Positions 17,113 to 24,629 of a stretch of DNA of 64,000 bases are shown here, piece after piece (the first letter of the stretch is position 1; each line of letters starts with the position of its first letter). This DNA is from [Clostridium] viride DSM 6836. GTDB lineage: Bacteria > Bacillota > Clostridia > Oscillospirales > Oscillospiraceae. The notes under the pieces are model-generated. The model was not told where the DNA came from and did no database searches. It was given only the letters and a program-made list of their open reading frames with translations. Position numbers and translations under genes: made by a program. Location of the stretch: assembly GCA_000620945.1 (NCBI GenBank), contig JHZO01000006.1:186001-250000 (forward strand), given 5' to 3'.

Positions 17113-19356
17113 ATGGCGAAACGTAAACAAGCTGACAGCACAAAGCTCGCTCCCGACCACAAGAATGTGGTCGGGTTGCGGGCTGAAATCGTTGAGCAGC
17201 CAATCACCCAAACCCTTGAAGTGAATTATATGCCCTATGCCATGTCGGTCATTGTCTCGCGTGCCATTCCTGAGATCGATGGCTTCAAGCCATCGCACCG
17301 TAAGCTTCTCTATACCATGTATCAGATGAAGCTCTTGGGTGGGACTCGCACCAAATCGGCCAATGTGGTGGGGGCAACCATGAAGCTCAATCCCCATGGA
17401 GATGGTGCCATCTACGAAACCATGGTGCGTCTGTCGCGGGGCTATGGTGCGTTGCTTCATCCCCTAGTGGATTCAAAGGGTAACTTTGGTAAGGTCTATT
17501 CTCGTGATATGGCCTATGCTGCCTCACGCTATACCGAGGTGCGTCTTGACGCCATTTGTGCCGAAATCTTTCGTGATATCGAGCGGGACACCGTGGACTT
17601 TGTGCCAAACTACGATGGAACCCTGACCGAGCCAACCCTGCTTCCCACCACCTTTCCCAACATTTTGGTCAGTGCCAATCAAGGGATCGCCGTGGGCATG
17701 GCTTCCAACCTCTGTGGCTTTAACCTCGCTGAGGTGTGTGACACGGCCATTGCGCGCATCAAGAACCCGGAGGCTCTTCCCATGGACACCCTGCTGGCGC
17801 CGGATCTTCCCACGGGGGGAGAGCTCTTATTTGATGCGAGGGAAATGGCGGAGATCTACCGTACGGGACGAGGCTCCTTCAAGGTGCGCTCCAAGTGGCG
17901 CTACCTGCCCAAGGAAAACCTCATCGAAATCTATGAGATCCCCTACTCCACCACGGTGGAAGTCATCATTGCCAAAGTGGCAGAATTGGTCAAGGCAGGA
18001 AAGATTCGTGAAGTGGCAGACATGCGTGACGAAACCGATCTGTCCGGCTTGAAACTGACCATCGACCTAAAGCGCGGAGTGGAACCGGAGAAACTCATGC
18101 AGAAGCTCTTCCGCATGACAAGTCTGCAGGATTCCATTTCCTGCAACTTTAATATCTTGGTGGAGGGAATGCCTCGGGTGATGGGCGTTTCCGAAATTTT
18201 GGACCATTGGATCGATTGGCGCATACAATGTATTCGTCGTCAAACTGCCTACACCATTGGGCAAAAGCGGGATAAGCTGCATTTGCTCCTGGGTCTGCGG
18301 GAGATCCTCTTGGATATTGACAAAGCAATTCACATCATTCGCGAAACCGAGCAGGACAAAGAGGTGGTGCCGCGCCTCATGCAGGGCTTCTCTCTGGATG
18401 AAGTGCAGGCAGAGTATGTGGCAGACATTCGCCTGCGGAATATCAACCGAGAATATATTCTAAAGCGAATTCAAGAGGTCGAGGAGCTAGAACGTGAGAT
18501 CGAGGATCTTACGGATCTCATGGAAAAACCTGCGCGCATCCGTAAGCTGATCGTTCGTCAACTAGAGGACGTGAAGAAGAAATACGGCGCTCCCCGCCGG
18601 ACCGACATCATCCAAGCTCATGAGGTCTCCGAGGAATACGATCCCGAGACCGATGTGGTGGATTACCCCATCCATCTGTTCCTCTCGCGAGAAGGCTATC
18701 TCAAAAAGATCAGTCCGCAATCCCTGCGCATGAGCGGGGAACAGCGATATAAGGAAGGGGACGGAGCGTTTTTAACCTGGGATACGATGAATTCCGAAGA
18801 GCTGCTCCTGTTTACCAACCGGCAGCAGTGCTATAAACTCCGTCTTTCCGATTTGGAAGACAGCAAAGCCAGCCTGCTGGGTGATTACTTGCCGGCAAAA
18901 CTGGAGATGGAGGAAGGGGAGACGATCCTTTGGGCCACCACGGCACAGAACTATGCCGGACAGATTCTCTTCTTCTTTGAAAACGGAAAGGTCGCACGGG
19001 TGGAGGCATCGGCCTACCAAACGGTGACCCGCCGAAAGAAGCTCACCGGTGCCTACTCGGACAAGAGCCCCTTGGCTGCAGCGCTGCGCTTGTTCGAAGA
19101 AACCGAGCTTGTGGTCTTCTCCACCGAAGGGCGAGCCCTCCTCTTCCAGTCGGAGATACTGACCACCAAGAATACCCGCAGCACACAAGGTGTGGCTGTG
19201 ATGACCCTGAAGCCGAAGTATAAGCTTCAATCGGCCATGCTGGCAACCGAGAGTCCCTTCCAAAGTCCAGCACGTTATCGAGCTCGTTCGTTACCGGCGG
19301 CAGGTGCCCTGGTGAAGGAGATCGATCGCGGAGAGGAACAGCTTTCTCTCTTATAA
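17113..19356 (+). CDS. DNA topoisomerase IV-like subunit A (type IIA, DNA cleavage)
   Basis: The 747-residue DNA-cleaving subunit has the winged-helix domain with catalytic Tyr140 in AASRYTEVR, the tower, coiled coil (about 440-500) and a C-terminal beta-pinwheel (about 530-740). No canonical GyrA box is visible, which favours decatenating topoisomerase IV over gyrase. In the quinolone region, NPHGDGAIYE has Gly98 where E. coli GyrA has Ser83, while the acidic residue (Glu102) is kept. It forms a unit with the B subunit upstream, separated by the stalk-protein gene. Confidence 0.9.
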   Translation: MAKRKQADSTKLAPDHKNVVGLRAEIVEQPITQTLEVNYMPYAMSVIVSRAIPEIDGFKPSHRKLLYTMYQMKLLGGTRTKSANVVGATMKLNPHGDGAIYETMVRLSRGYGALLHPLVDSKGNFGKVYSRDMAYAASRYTEVRLDAICAEIFRDIERDTVDFVPNYDGTLTEPTLLPTTFPNILVSANQGIAVGMASNLCGFNLAEVCDTAIARIKNPEALPMDTLLAPDLPTGGELLFDAREMAEIYRTGRGSFKVRSKWRYLPKENLIEIYEIPYSTTVEVIIAKVAELVKAGKIREVADMRDETDLSGLKLTIDLKRGVEPEKLMQKLFRMTSLQDSISCNFNILVEGMPRVMGVSEILDHWIDWRIQCIRRQTAYTIGQKRDKLHLLLGLREILLDIDKAIHIIRETEQDKEVVPRLMQGFSLDEVQAEYVADIRLRNINREYILKRIQEVEELEREIEDLTDLMEKPARIRKLIVRQLEDVKKKYGAPRRTDIIQAHEVSEEYDPETDVVDYPIHLFLSREGYLKKISPQSLRMSGEQRYKEGDGAFLTWDTMNSEELLLFTNRQQCYKLRLSDLEDSKASLLGDYLPAKLEMEEGETILWATTAQNYAGQILFFFENGKVARVEASAYQTVTRRKKLTGAYSDKSPLAAALRLFEETELVVFSTEGRALLFQSEILTTKNTRSTQGVAVMTLKPKYKLQSAMLATESPFQSPARYRARSLPAAGALVKEIDRGEEQLSLL

Positions 19357-19424
19357 CTATGGACCCCCAACGTGGCACGGGTTCCGAGGAACCTAGCCCG
19401 TCATTTTATGAGGAGAGCGTCATC

Positions 19425-20303
19425 ATGAAAAAATGGCTTCCCTATTTGCGTTCCTATGCGGTGATCACGCTCGCCGCAACGATTTACGCCTTGGCATTTA
19501 ATATCTTTTACGCCCCGAATCAGATTGCATTCGGTGGTGTCACCGGCGTTGCACAGATGATTAACCGCCTGTTTGGTAGACCCCCGGTTGGTCTAATGAT
19601 CATCGCCATCAACATTCCGCTCTTTTTACTGGCATGGAAGTTCTTGGGCAAACAGATGCTCTTTGGATCGCTCTATGCCATGCTTCTTAGCTCCCTGCTG
19701 CTGGACTTGTTTGGCGGGATCATTCGATTCCCTACCTTAGAAGAACCGATTATGGCCTGTATCTTCGGCGGCGTGTTCCTGGGGCTTGCTTCCGGTCTGG
19801 TTTGCCGTGAAGGAGCCAGTATGGGTGGTACGGATATTGCCTCGCGACTAATTAAATTGAGAATACCCACGCTTTCGGTGGGGCAGCTGCTTATGGTGCT
19901 GGACTTGGTGGTCATTTGCTGCGTCTCTCTGGTCTTCCACCAGCTCAACAGCGCCCTAATGGGCATTGTGGCCCTCTTTGTTTCCACCAGCGTGATGGAC
20001 AGAGTCCTCTTCGGCACCGACCCGTCGAAGGTGGCCTATATTATCAGTGACGAATCCCAAGAGATTGCCCAGACCATCATCAATGAGATGCATCGTGGCG
20101 TGACCATTCTGCATGGAGCCGGTGCCTGGTCTGGGGCAGAAAAGAATGTGCTACTCTGTGCCTTTAAGAGCCGCCAAATTGTGGTCCTAAAGCGCAGGAT
20201 CAAGGAAATTGACCCCAAGGCCTTCTTAATTGTGTGCAATGCCTATGAAGTCCTGGGCGATGGATTCCTTCCCCATGACCCAAGGCATAAGAAAAGCTAC
20301 TAA
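19425..20303 (+). CDS. YitT family membrane protein with DUF2179 domain
   Basis: The 292-residue protein has five or six membrane helices (about residues 10-190), including NIFYAPNQIAFGGVTGVAQ, then a cytosolic DUF2179 domain (about 210-285) with RGVTILHGAGAWSG. This architecture defines the YitT/YqfU/YebE family, whose transported substrate is not firmly known. The ATG at 19425 has GGAG nine bases upstream; an ATG at 19359 would add 22 hydrophilic residues that do not fit. The next gene starts 13 bases downstream. Confidence 0.88.
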   Translation: MKKWLPYLRSYAVITLAATIYALAFNIFYAPNQIAFGGVTGVAQMINRLFGRPPVGLMIIAINIPLFLLAWKFLGKQMLFGSLYAMLLSSLLLDLFGGIIRFPTLEEPIMACIFGGVFLGLASGLVCREGASMGGTDIASRLIKLRIPTLSVGQLLMVLDLVVICCVSLVFHQLNSALMGIVALFVSTSVMDRVLFGTDPSKVAYIISDESQEIAQTIINEMHRGVTILHGAGAWSGAEKNVLLCAFKSRQIVVLKRRIKEIDPKAFLIVCNAYEVLGDGFLPHDPRHKKSY

Positions 20304-20316
20304 GGAGGCAGGTCAC

Positions 20317-20907
20317 ATGGATGTCAAACGTATGGAAGAAAACCTAAAAAAGCGAGGGTTTTCCTGTGCCATTTTCCCAAACCGGGAAGAGGCCGTTTCC
20401 TATTTGGATCAAAAGATTGATGGATGTACCGTTGGCATTGGCGGCTCCATGACCGTCAAGGAGCTGGGACTTTTTGACCGCTTGGCTAGCCACAATCAAG
20501 TGGCATGGCATATGCGCCCGGATGGATCCATTGAGGAGGCCAACCGCGCCGAGGTCTACATCAGTTCCCTCAATGGCTTGGCTGAAACCGGGGAGCTGAT
20601 CAACATTGACGGCGTGGGCAACCGCGTTTCGGCGACCAGCTATGGGGCAAAGAGAATCTACTTCGTAGTAGGGCAGAACAAGCTCGCTCCCGACTTTGAG
20701 AGTGCACTCTGGCGCGCCCGGAACATCGCCGCTCCGAAAAATGCAGCACGCTTTGGAACAAAGACGCCCTGTGTTCTGCATGAGCCCCGGTGCCACGATT
20801 GCCAAAGCCCGGAGCGCATTTGCAAAGAGTTGCTGGTGCTCTGGCAGAAACCACGCCCGGTCATCGAGATGGAGATCGTGTTCATTCAGGAGGACTTGGG
20901 GTATTAA
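20317..20907 (+). CDS. LUD domain (LutC/DUF162) protein
   Basis: A 196-residue single LUD-domain protein. GIGGSMTVKELGLFD and GVGNRVSATSYGAKRIYFVVG are hallmark segments. The C-terminus has a Cys cluster (CVLHEPRCHDCQSPERIC) common in stand-alone clostridial members and possibly a metal or Fe-S site. LutC acts in lactate oxidation with LutA and LutB, but neither is nearby, so that role cannot be assumed. AAGGAGG lies upstream of ATG 20317. The gene is in an operon-like run after yitT. Confidence 0.85.
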   Translation: MDVKRMEENLKKRGFSCAIFPNREEAVSYLDQKIDGCTVGIGGSMTVKELGLFDRLASHNQVAWHMRPDGSIEEANRAEVYISSLNGLAETGELINIDGVGNRVSATSYGAKRIYFVVGQNKLAPDFESALWRARNIAAPKNAARFGTKTPCVLHEPRCHDCQSPERICKELLVLWQKPRPVIEMEIVFIQEDLGY

Positions 20908-20926
20908 CACAAAAGGAGGGGGAGCC

Positions 20927-22018
20927 ATGCGGCGGCGGGTATTGGCTTTGGCTCTTTTGCTCTGCTTTATTTTGAATGGCTGTGGAGGGATTTTAGATCG
21001 AAGCTATTCGACCGAAACGCCACACAGCCAGTTTTCCGACGAGGGGAAAAACTCCAGTGTGCTGCGTGCCGACACCTATGAGGGCTTGGTGGCAGCCATG
21101 CTGCATCTGATCTCCAATGGACAAGAGAGCGGCGTGATCCGCCTGTATGATTACAGTGGTGCCGCCGAGCAAGATGTGGATCGTGCCTGCTTGGAAGTCA
21201 CACGGCAAGATCCCTTGGGGGCCTATGCTGTGGACTACATTAAGTACGATATGGCTCGCCTCACGGATTACTTGGAGGTGAACCTCAAACTGTTCTACAA
21301 ACGCACCTGGCAGCAGATCTCTGCGGTCAGCTCCGTGACGGGCAGTGGTGCTGTTTTTGGGGAACTGCGTGCGGCTCTCTTGGACTTTCAGAAGGAAACG
21401 GTGCTCAGGGTCAACTATTTCGACGATTCCATGACCTCGGATGGTATGGTGGCCATGGTGGAAGAAGCGTACTATGATGTTCCGGAAGCGGCGTTTGGAA
21501 AGCCGGAGGTCAAGGTGCGGCTCTACCCGGAGCAAGCAGTTTCGGAGCAGCGCCTCATTGAAATTCTGCTGGAATACCCGGCACCCCGTGAAACCCTGAA
21601 GGAGAAACAAGCCAAACTTCTGACCCAGGTAGAGATCATCACCCGTCCACTGCTCTCAAAAAAATCCGCGGAAAAAGTGACCTTAATCATCTCTAAGTTG
21701 AAAAGCGCAGTGCTCTACTCCGCCGAGGCAGAAGGAACGGCCTACGCTGCTTTGTTGGAAGGAAAGGCCAATCAAGAGGGCCTCACCCTAGCGGCAGAAT
21801 TGCTCCTGCAAAAGAGCGGCCTGCAATGCCGCATGGTGCGAGGAACCAAGAACGGAACGCCAGACCAATGGCTGGTGGTGCAGATGGAAGATACCTGGCA
21901 GCACTTGGACGTTGCCATCGACAAGCCAAAGCTCATGGGGGATCGCGCCATGCAAGAGGCTGGGTACCGTTGGAGTGGGGACATTCCCATTTGCCGCGAT
22001 ATGCCTACGGGTTCGTAA
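20927..22018 (+). CDS. Lipoprotein of unknown function, transglutaminase-like C-terminus
   Basis: This 363-residue lipoprotein has signal peptide MRRRVLALALLLCFILNGC with lipobox LNGC, and AAAAGGAGG just before ATG 20927. The C-terminal part (about 265-360) reads TAYAALLEGKANQEGLTLAA, then LQCRMVRGTKNG, WLVVQMEDTWQHLDVAID, which follows the order of a transglutaminase-like fold with the usual catalytic Cys absent at the expected A-x-L position; this is a tentative resemblance. It is the last gene before a terminator and so closes the operon. Confidence 0.7.
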   Translation: MRRRVLALALLLCFILNGCGGILDRSYSTETPHSQFSDEGKNSSVLRADTYEGLVAAMLHLISNGQESGVIRLYDYSGAAEQDVDRACLEVTRQDPLGAYAVDYIKYDMARLTDYLEVNLKLFYKRTWQQISAVSSVTGSGAVFGELRAALLDFQKETVLRVNYFDDSMTSDGMVAMVEEAYYDVPEAAFGKPEVKVRLYPEQAVSEQRLIEILLEYPAPRETLKEKQAKLLTQVEIITRPLLSKKSAEKVTLIISKLKSAVLYSAEAEGTAYAALLEGKANQEGLTLAAELLLQKSGLQCRMVRGTKNGTPDQWLVVQMEDTWQHLDVAIDKPKLMGDRAMQEAGYRWSGDIPICRDMPTGS

Positions 22019-22022
22019 CCAA

Positions 22023-22053
22023 GAGGGGGGAGCAGGTGCTCCCTCCACTTTTT
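22023..22053 (+). terminator. Terminator after the topoisomerase-to-lipoprotein gene run
   Basis: An inverted repeat (GGGGGGAGC against GCTCCCTCC, one G-U pair, 4-nt loop) starts 5 bases after the lipoprotein stop and is followed by a TTTTT run. Confidence 0.7.
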
Positions 22054-22073
22054 GAAAAATATGAAATATACTG

Positions 22074-22102
22074 TTGACAAGAGCCGAAATTCATGATAAT
22101 AT
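22074..22102 (+). promoter_or_regulatory. Promoter of tRNA-Gly
   Basis: TTGACA and TAATAT with a 17-base spacer, 13 bases before the mature tRNA 5' end. This is a near-consensus sigma-A promoter, as expected for a stable RNA gene. Confidence 0.75.
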
Positions 22103-22115
22103 AACTTTCGTCGAT

Positions 22116-22191
22116 GCGAGTGTAGCTCATCTGGTAGAGCGCCACCTTGCCAAGGTGGAGGTAGCGAGTTCGAGCCTCGTCACTCGCTCCA
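22116..22191 (+). tRNA. tRNA-Gly (anticodon GCC)
   Basis: A complete 76-base cloverleaf. The acceptor GCGAGTG pairs with CACTCGC, the D-arm has GCTC...GAGC, the anticodon arm is CCACC-TTGCCAA-GGTGG with anticodon GCC, and the T-arm holds GTTCGAGCC. The CCA end is encoded (22189-22191). It is a single gene with its own promoter and terminator. Confidence 0.97.
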
Positions 22192-22196
22192 TCGTA

Positions 22197-22231
22197 AAGC
22201 GAAACATCCTTTTGGGTGTTTCGCTTTTTTA
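22197..22231 (+). terminator. Terminator of tRNA-Gly
   Basis: A 10-bp perfect stem (AAGCGAAACA and its complement) extended by TCC/GGG over a 4-nt loop, followed by TTTTTTATTTT. It begins 6 bases after the tRNA. Confidence 0.85.
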
Positions 22232-22241
22232 TTTTGCAGCG

Positions 22242-22269
22242 AAAAAACAGAGTGCCTTGTGGCACTCTG
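22242..22269 (-). terminator. Terminator of the patatin/pyridoxamine kinase operon
   Basis: A perfect 9-bp stem (CAGAGTGCC and its complement) with a 4-nt loop is followed on the minus strand by TTTTTT. It lies 21 bases past the kinase stop. Confidence 0.85.
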
Positions 22270-22290
22270 TGACCCAATCTATAGGAGACC

Positions 22291-23145
22291 CTAGGGAGTG
22301 GCTGTGGTGTCAAGCTCCAAGCGACGAACCAGAAATGGAATGGCTTCCTCAAAGTTGACGCTATACCAGCGCCGCTCCGGGTCGCTTAAAGAACATTCAA
22401 TACTCTGGAAGGTAACATCCAGCGCAAGGGTCATGGCACGCTCTAAGGAAAGGCCTCGGGTCAAAGCTCCCACGCAAATGGAAGCAAACAGATCTCCTGT
22501 ACCATGAAAGCGCTCCTCACGCTTGGGGTGAAAATGAGAAAAGAAGCGATCCTGCTCCCCGTCGTAGCAAACCGCACCAAGAAGGCCTTCTTCGAAGTGT
22601 ATGCCCGTTAGAATCACGTGCTTGGTACCCAAAGCACTCAAATCCCGCAGAATGGCGTGGATGTCGGCTTCGGAATAGTCGTCCCCCACATAGGGGCGAC
22701 CAAGAAGCAGGCAAGCTTCGGTGAGGTTGGGCGAAATGACATGGGCCTTGGCGCAGAGGGCCGCAGCTTGTCCGGCAAAGTCCGGGTCCAGTCCGGCATA
22801 TAGGCTGCCGTGATCGCCCATAACCGGATCGATAAAGACCAGCGTCTCCTCTTTGCGGAAGTCATCAATCAGGGAGGAGACCAAACGAAGCTGTGCAAAG
22901 GAACCCAGGTAACCCGTGTATATGGCATCAAAGGAAAAGCCCTCTCGCTTCCAATGATCCACGATGGGATTGATTTCTTCACTTAAGTCTTGAAAGGTAA
23001 AGTCATCAAAGGCCGTGTGGACGGAAAGAAGGGCCGTGGGGAGAACCGAAGCTTCCACGCCCATGGCAGAAATTACAGGTAGTGCAACGGTGAGGGCACA
23101 TTTGCCCAAGCAAGTCAGGTCTTGAACGGTGAGTATTCGCTTCAT
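22291..23145 (-). CDS. Pyridoxamine kinase (PdxK/PdxY-like)
   Basis: A 284-residue ribokinase-superfamily enzyme that phosphorylates pyridoxal, pyridoxamine or pyridoxine to salvage vitamin B6. The N-terminal KRILTVQDLTCLGKCALTVA, the segment VFIDPVMGDHGSLYAG and the anion-hole/catalytic motif GTGDLFASICVGAL are typical of clostridial pyridoxamine kinases. The ATG lies 11 bases after the patatin stop, so the two form an operon. A terminator follows. Confidence 0.9.
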   Translation of the reverse strand: MKRILTVQDLTCLGKCALTVALPVISAMGVEASVLPTALLSVHTAFDDFTFQDLSEEINPIVDHWKREGFSFDAIYTGYLGSFAQLRLVSSLIDDFRKEETLVFIDPVMGDHGSLYAGLDPDFAGQAAALCAKAHVISPNLTEACLLLGRPYVGDDYSEADIHAILRDLSALGTKHVILTGIHFEEGLLGAVCYDGEQDRFFSHFHPKREERFHGTGDLFASICVGALTRGLSLERAMTLALDVTFQSIECSLSDPERRWYSVNFEEAIPFLVRRLELDTTATP

Positions 23146-23156
23146 GGGGATTCCTC

Positions 23157-24014
23157 CTAGTGGGATAGATAGGCTTGTAATGCAGCGAGATTCGCCTTGG
23201 CATCCTCGCGTCCTAAGAGGAAGAGATCCTCCAGCTTTTTCACGTTTTTCTCCGTGCGAGACACGGTGACCGGCTGCGAGGGGCGCAGAACGAATAAGCG
23301 GCCGTCCGCTTCCAAACGGTCAATCTCATCCATCATGGTATTGTAATGTAGGGGGGAATGCTCCATGGTTTGTAAGAACGGCTTACTGTTCTGAAAGCTG
23401 CGCCGGGCCGCCACCTGGGTCAGGCGGGACAATGGCCTTTTGCGGTATCCTTTGTGCCGGGTTAGAACCAGAACGATCTTCTGATAGCCGTCTTCTAGGG
23501 CCTTTTGGTAGGCAACCGGCATGGAGGGGCCACCGTCTAAGTACCGCCGCCCATCCAAGGAAACGGGAGTAGAGAGCATTGGCATGCTGCCCGAGGCCTG
23601 CAGGGCCAGCATCATGTCACTGCAAACACCACGCTCCAGATAGGCAGGCTCTCCACTGTCTAAATCCGTAGCAACGGCAACAAAGCGGGTGGAGCAAGCG
23701 TCAAACGCATTCAAATCCAAAGGAAACTGCGCATTCACGGTGGAGAACATATACCGAAAGCTAAAAATCTGCTTCTCTTTGACCAAGGGTCGAAGACCCA
23801 TAAAATTCTTATCCCGCGCATAGTGATAGTCAATGTAAAAGCTACGCTCGGGCTGATCCGTAAGGTAGTTAATGCCATTCATAGCACCTGCGGAAGTACC
23901 AAACAGGCCGTCAAAGCGGATTCCAGCACCATGCAACACACCCTGAACCCCCGCGGTATACACCCCGCGCAAGGCACCACCTTCCAGTACGAGGCAGTGC
24001 AAACGATCTTCCAT
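23157..24014 (-). CDS. Patatin-like phospholipase
   Basis: The 285-residue protein has the patatin catalytic plan: oxyanion loop LEGGALRG (residues 10-17), nucleophile elbow GTSAG with Ser41, and catalytic Asp160 in LDGGPSMPV. It probably hydrolyses membrane lipid acyl esters from the cytosolic side, as there is no signal peptide. The ATG at 24014 has GAGGGGG 7 bases upstream; the longer frame to 24086 adds non-homologous residues. It is co-transcribed with the pyridoxamine kinase gene. Confidence 0.9.
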   Translation of the reverse strand: MEDRLHCLVLEGGALRGVYTAGVQGVLHGAGIRFDGLFGTSAGAMNGINYLTDQPERSFYIDYHYARDKNFMGLRPLVKEKQIFSFRYMFSTVNAQFPLDLNAFDACSTRFVAVATDLDSGEPAYLERGVCSDMMLALQASGSMPMLSTPVSLDGRRYLDGGPSMPVAYQKALEDGYQKIVLVLTRHKGYRKRPLSRLTQVAARRSFQNSKPFLQTMEHSPLHYNTMMDEIDRLEADGRLFVLRPSQPVTVSRTEKNVKKLEDLFLLGREDAKANLAALQAYLSH

Positions 24015-24121
24015 AGAAGAACCCCCTCTTTCCGTCATTTTTTTCTTCAGTATAGCACAATCCAAGGATTTGGAACAGCACCACAAATATTTTTTGTGGG
24101 AACAGGAATCCTAAGTTGGGA

Positions 24122-24150
24122 TTGAAATTGAACACAAAGCAACCTATAAT
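24122..24150 (+). promoter_or_regulatory. Promoter of the PspC gene
   Basis: TTGAAA and a perfect TATAAT with a 17-base spacer, 41 bases before the ATG of the PspC-domain gene. Confidence 0.65.
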
Positions 24151-24191
24151 AAAGGAAATGAAAGCCGGTCAATTTGAAAGGAGCTAGCGCC

Positions 24192-24374
24192 ATGGATAAA
24201 AGATTGTATCGTTCAACGCGGAATCGCCTTCTTTGCGGTGTTTGTGGGGGAATCGGAGAGTTTTTCCACATTGATCCAACGATTGTGCGCCTTTTGTGGG
24301 GTTTGTTTGCCCTCACCGGTGCAGGCATTGTATTTTACATTCTTGCCGCATTGATTATTCCCTCGGATTATTAA
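24192..24374 (+). CDS. PspC domain protein
   Basis: A 60-residue protein with the PspC layout: basic start MDKRLYRSTRNRLLCGVCGG, the motif GGIGEFFHIDPTIVRLLW and one C-terminal membrane helix (about 35-57). PspC proteins take part in membrane-stress sensing; small single-domain forms are common in Firmicutes. AAAGGAG lies 8 bases before the ATG at 24192. It is monocistronic, with its own promoter and terminator. Confidence 0.93.
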   Translation: MDKRLYRSTRNRLLCGVCGGIGEFFHIDPTIVRLLWGLFALTGAGIVFYILAALIIPSDY

Positions 24375-24399
24375 GCAAGCTTTTGTTGCAGTTTGGGTC

Positions 24400-24438
24400 G
24401 AATCGGGAATGAGTGAAAACGCTCATTTCCGATTTTTA
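24400..24438 (+). terminator. Terminator of the PspC gene
   Basis: A 12-bp stem (AATCGGGAATGAG against CTCATTTCCGATT, one G-U pair) with an 8-base loop and a TTTTTATTT tail, 26 bases past the stop. Confidence 0.8.
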
Positions 24439-24522
24439 TTTCCTAGAAGCAATGCCCTTACCAAAAATTGCCGCTTGCTCTCAAATGACCTCGAAAAATT
24501 GACTTTTGAAGCAAAGTTTTTC

Positions 24523-24551
24523 TTGTAATTTGACTAGATACAAGGTACAAT
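24523..24551 (+). promoter_or_regulatory. Promoter of the oligopeptide ABC operon
   Basis: TTGTAA and TACAAT with a 17-base spacer, about 78 bases upstream of the binding-protein ATG. Confidence 0.5.
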
Positions 24552-24629
24552 GCAGGGGACAATTTAATAATGGGAGAAGCTAATTTTGTTGTTACACTGT
24601 CAATAGGACAGTGGAAGGAGAAGACAAAC

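Noticed and set aside
22116-22191. tRNA-Gly as an integration site
   Set aside because: The tRNA is intact with its own promoter and terminator, there is no duplicated 3' end and no integrase nearby.
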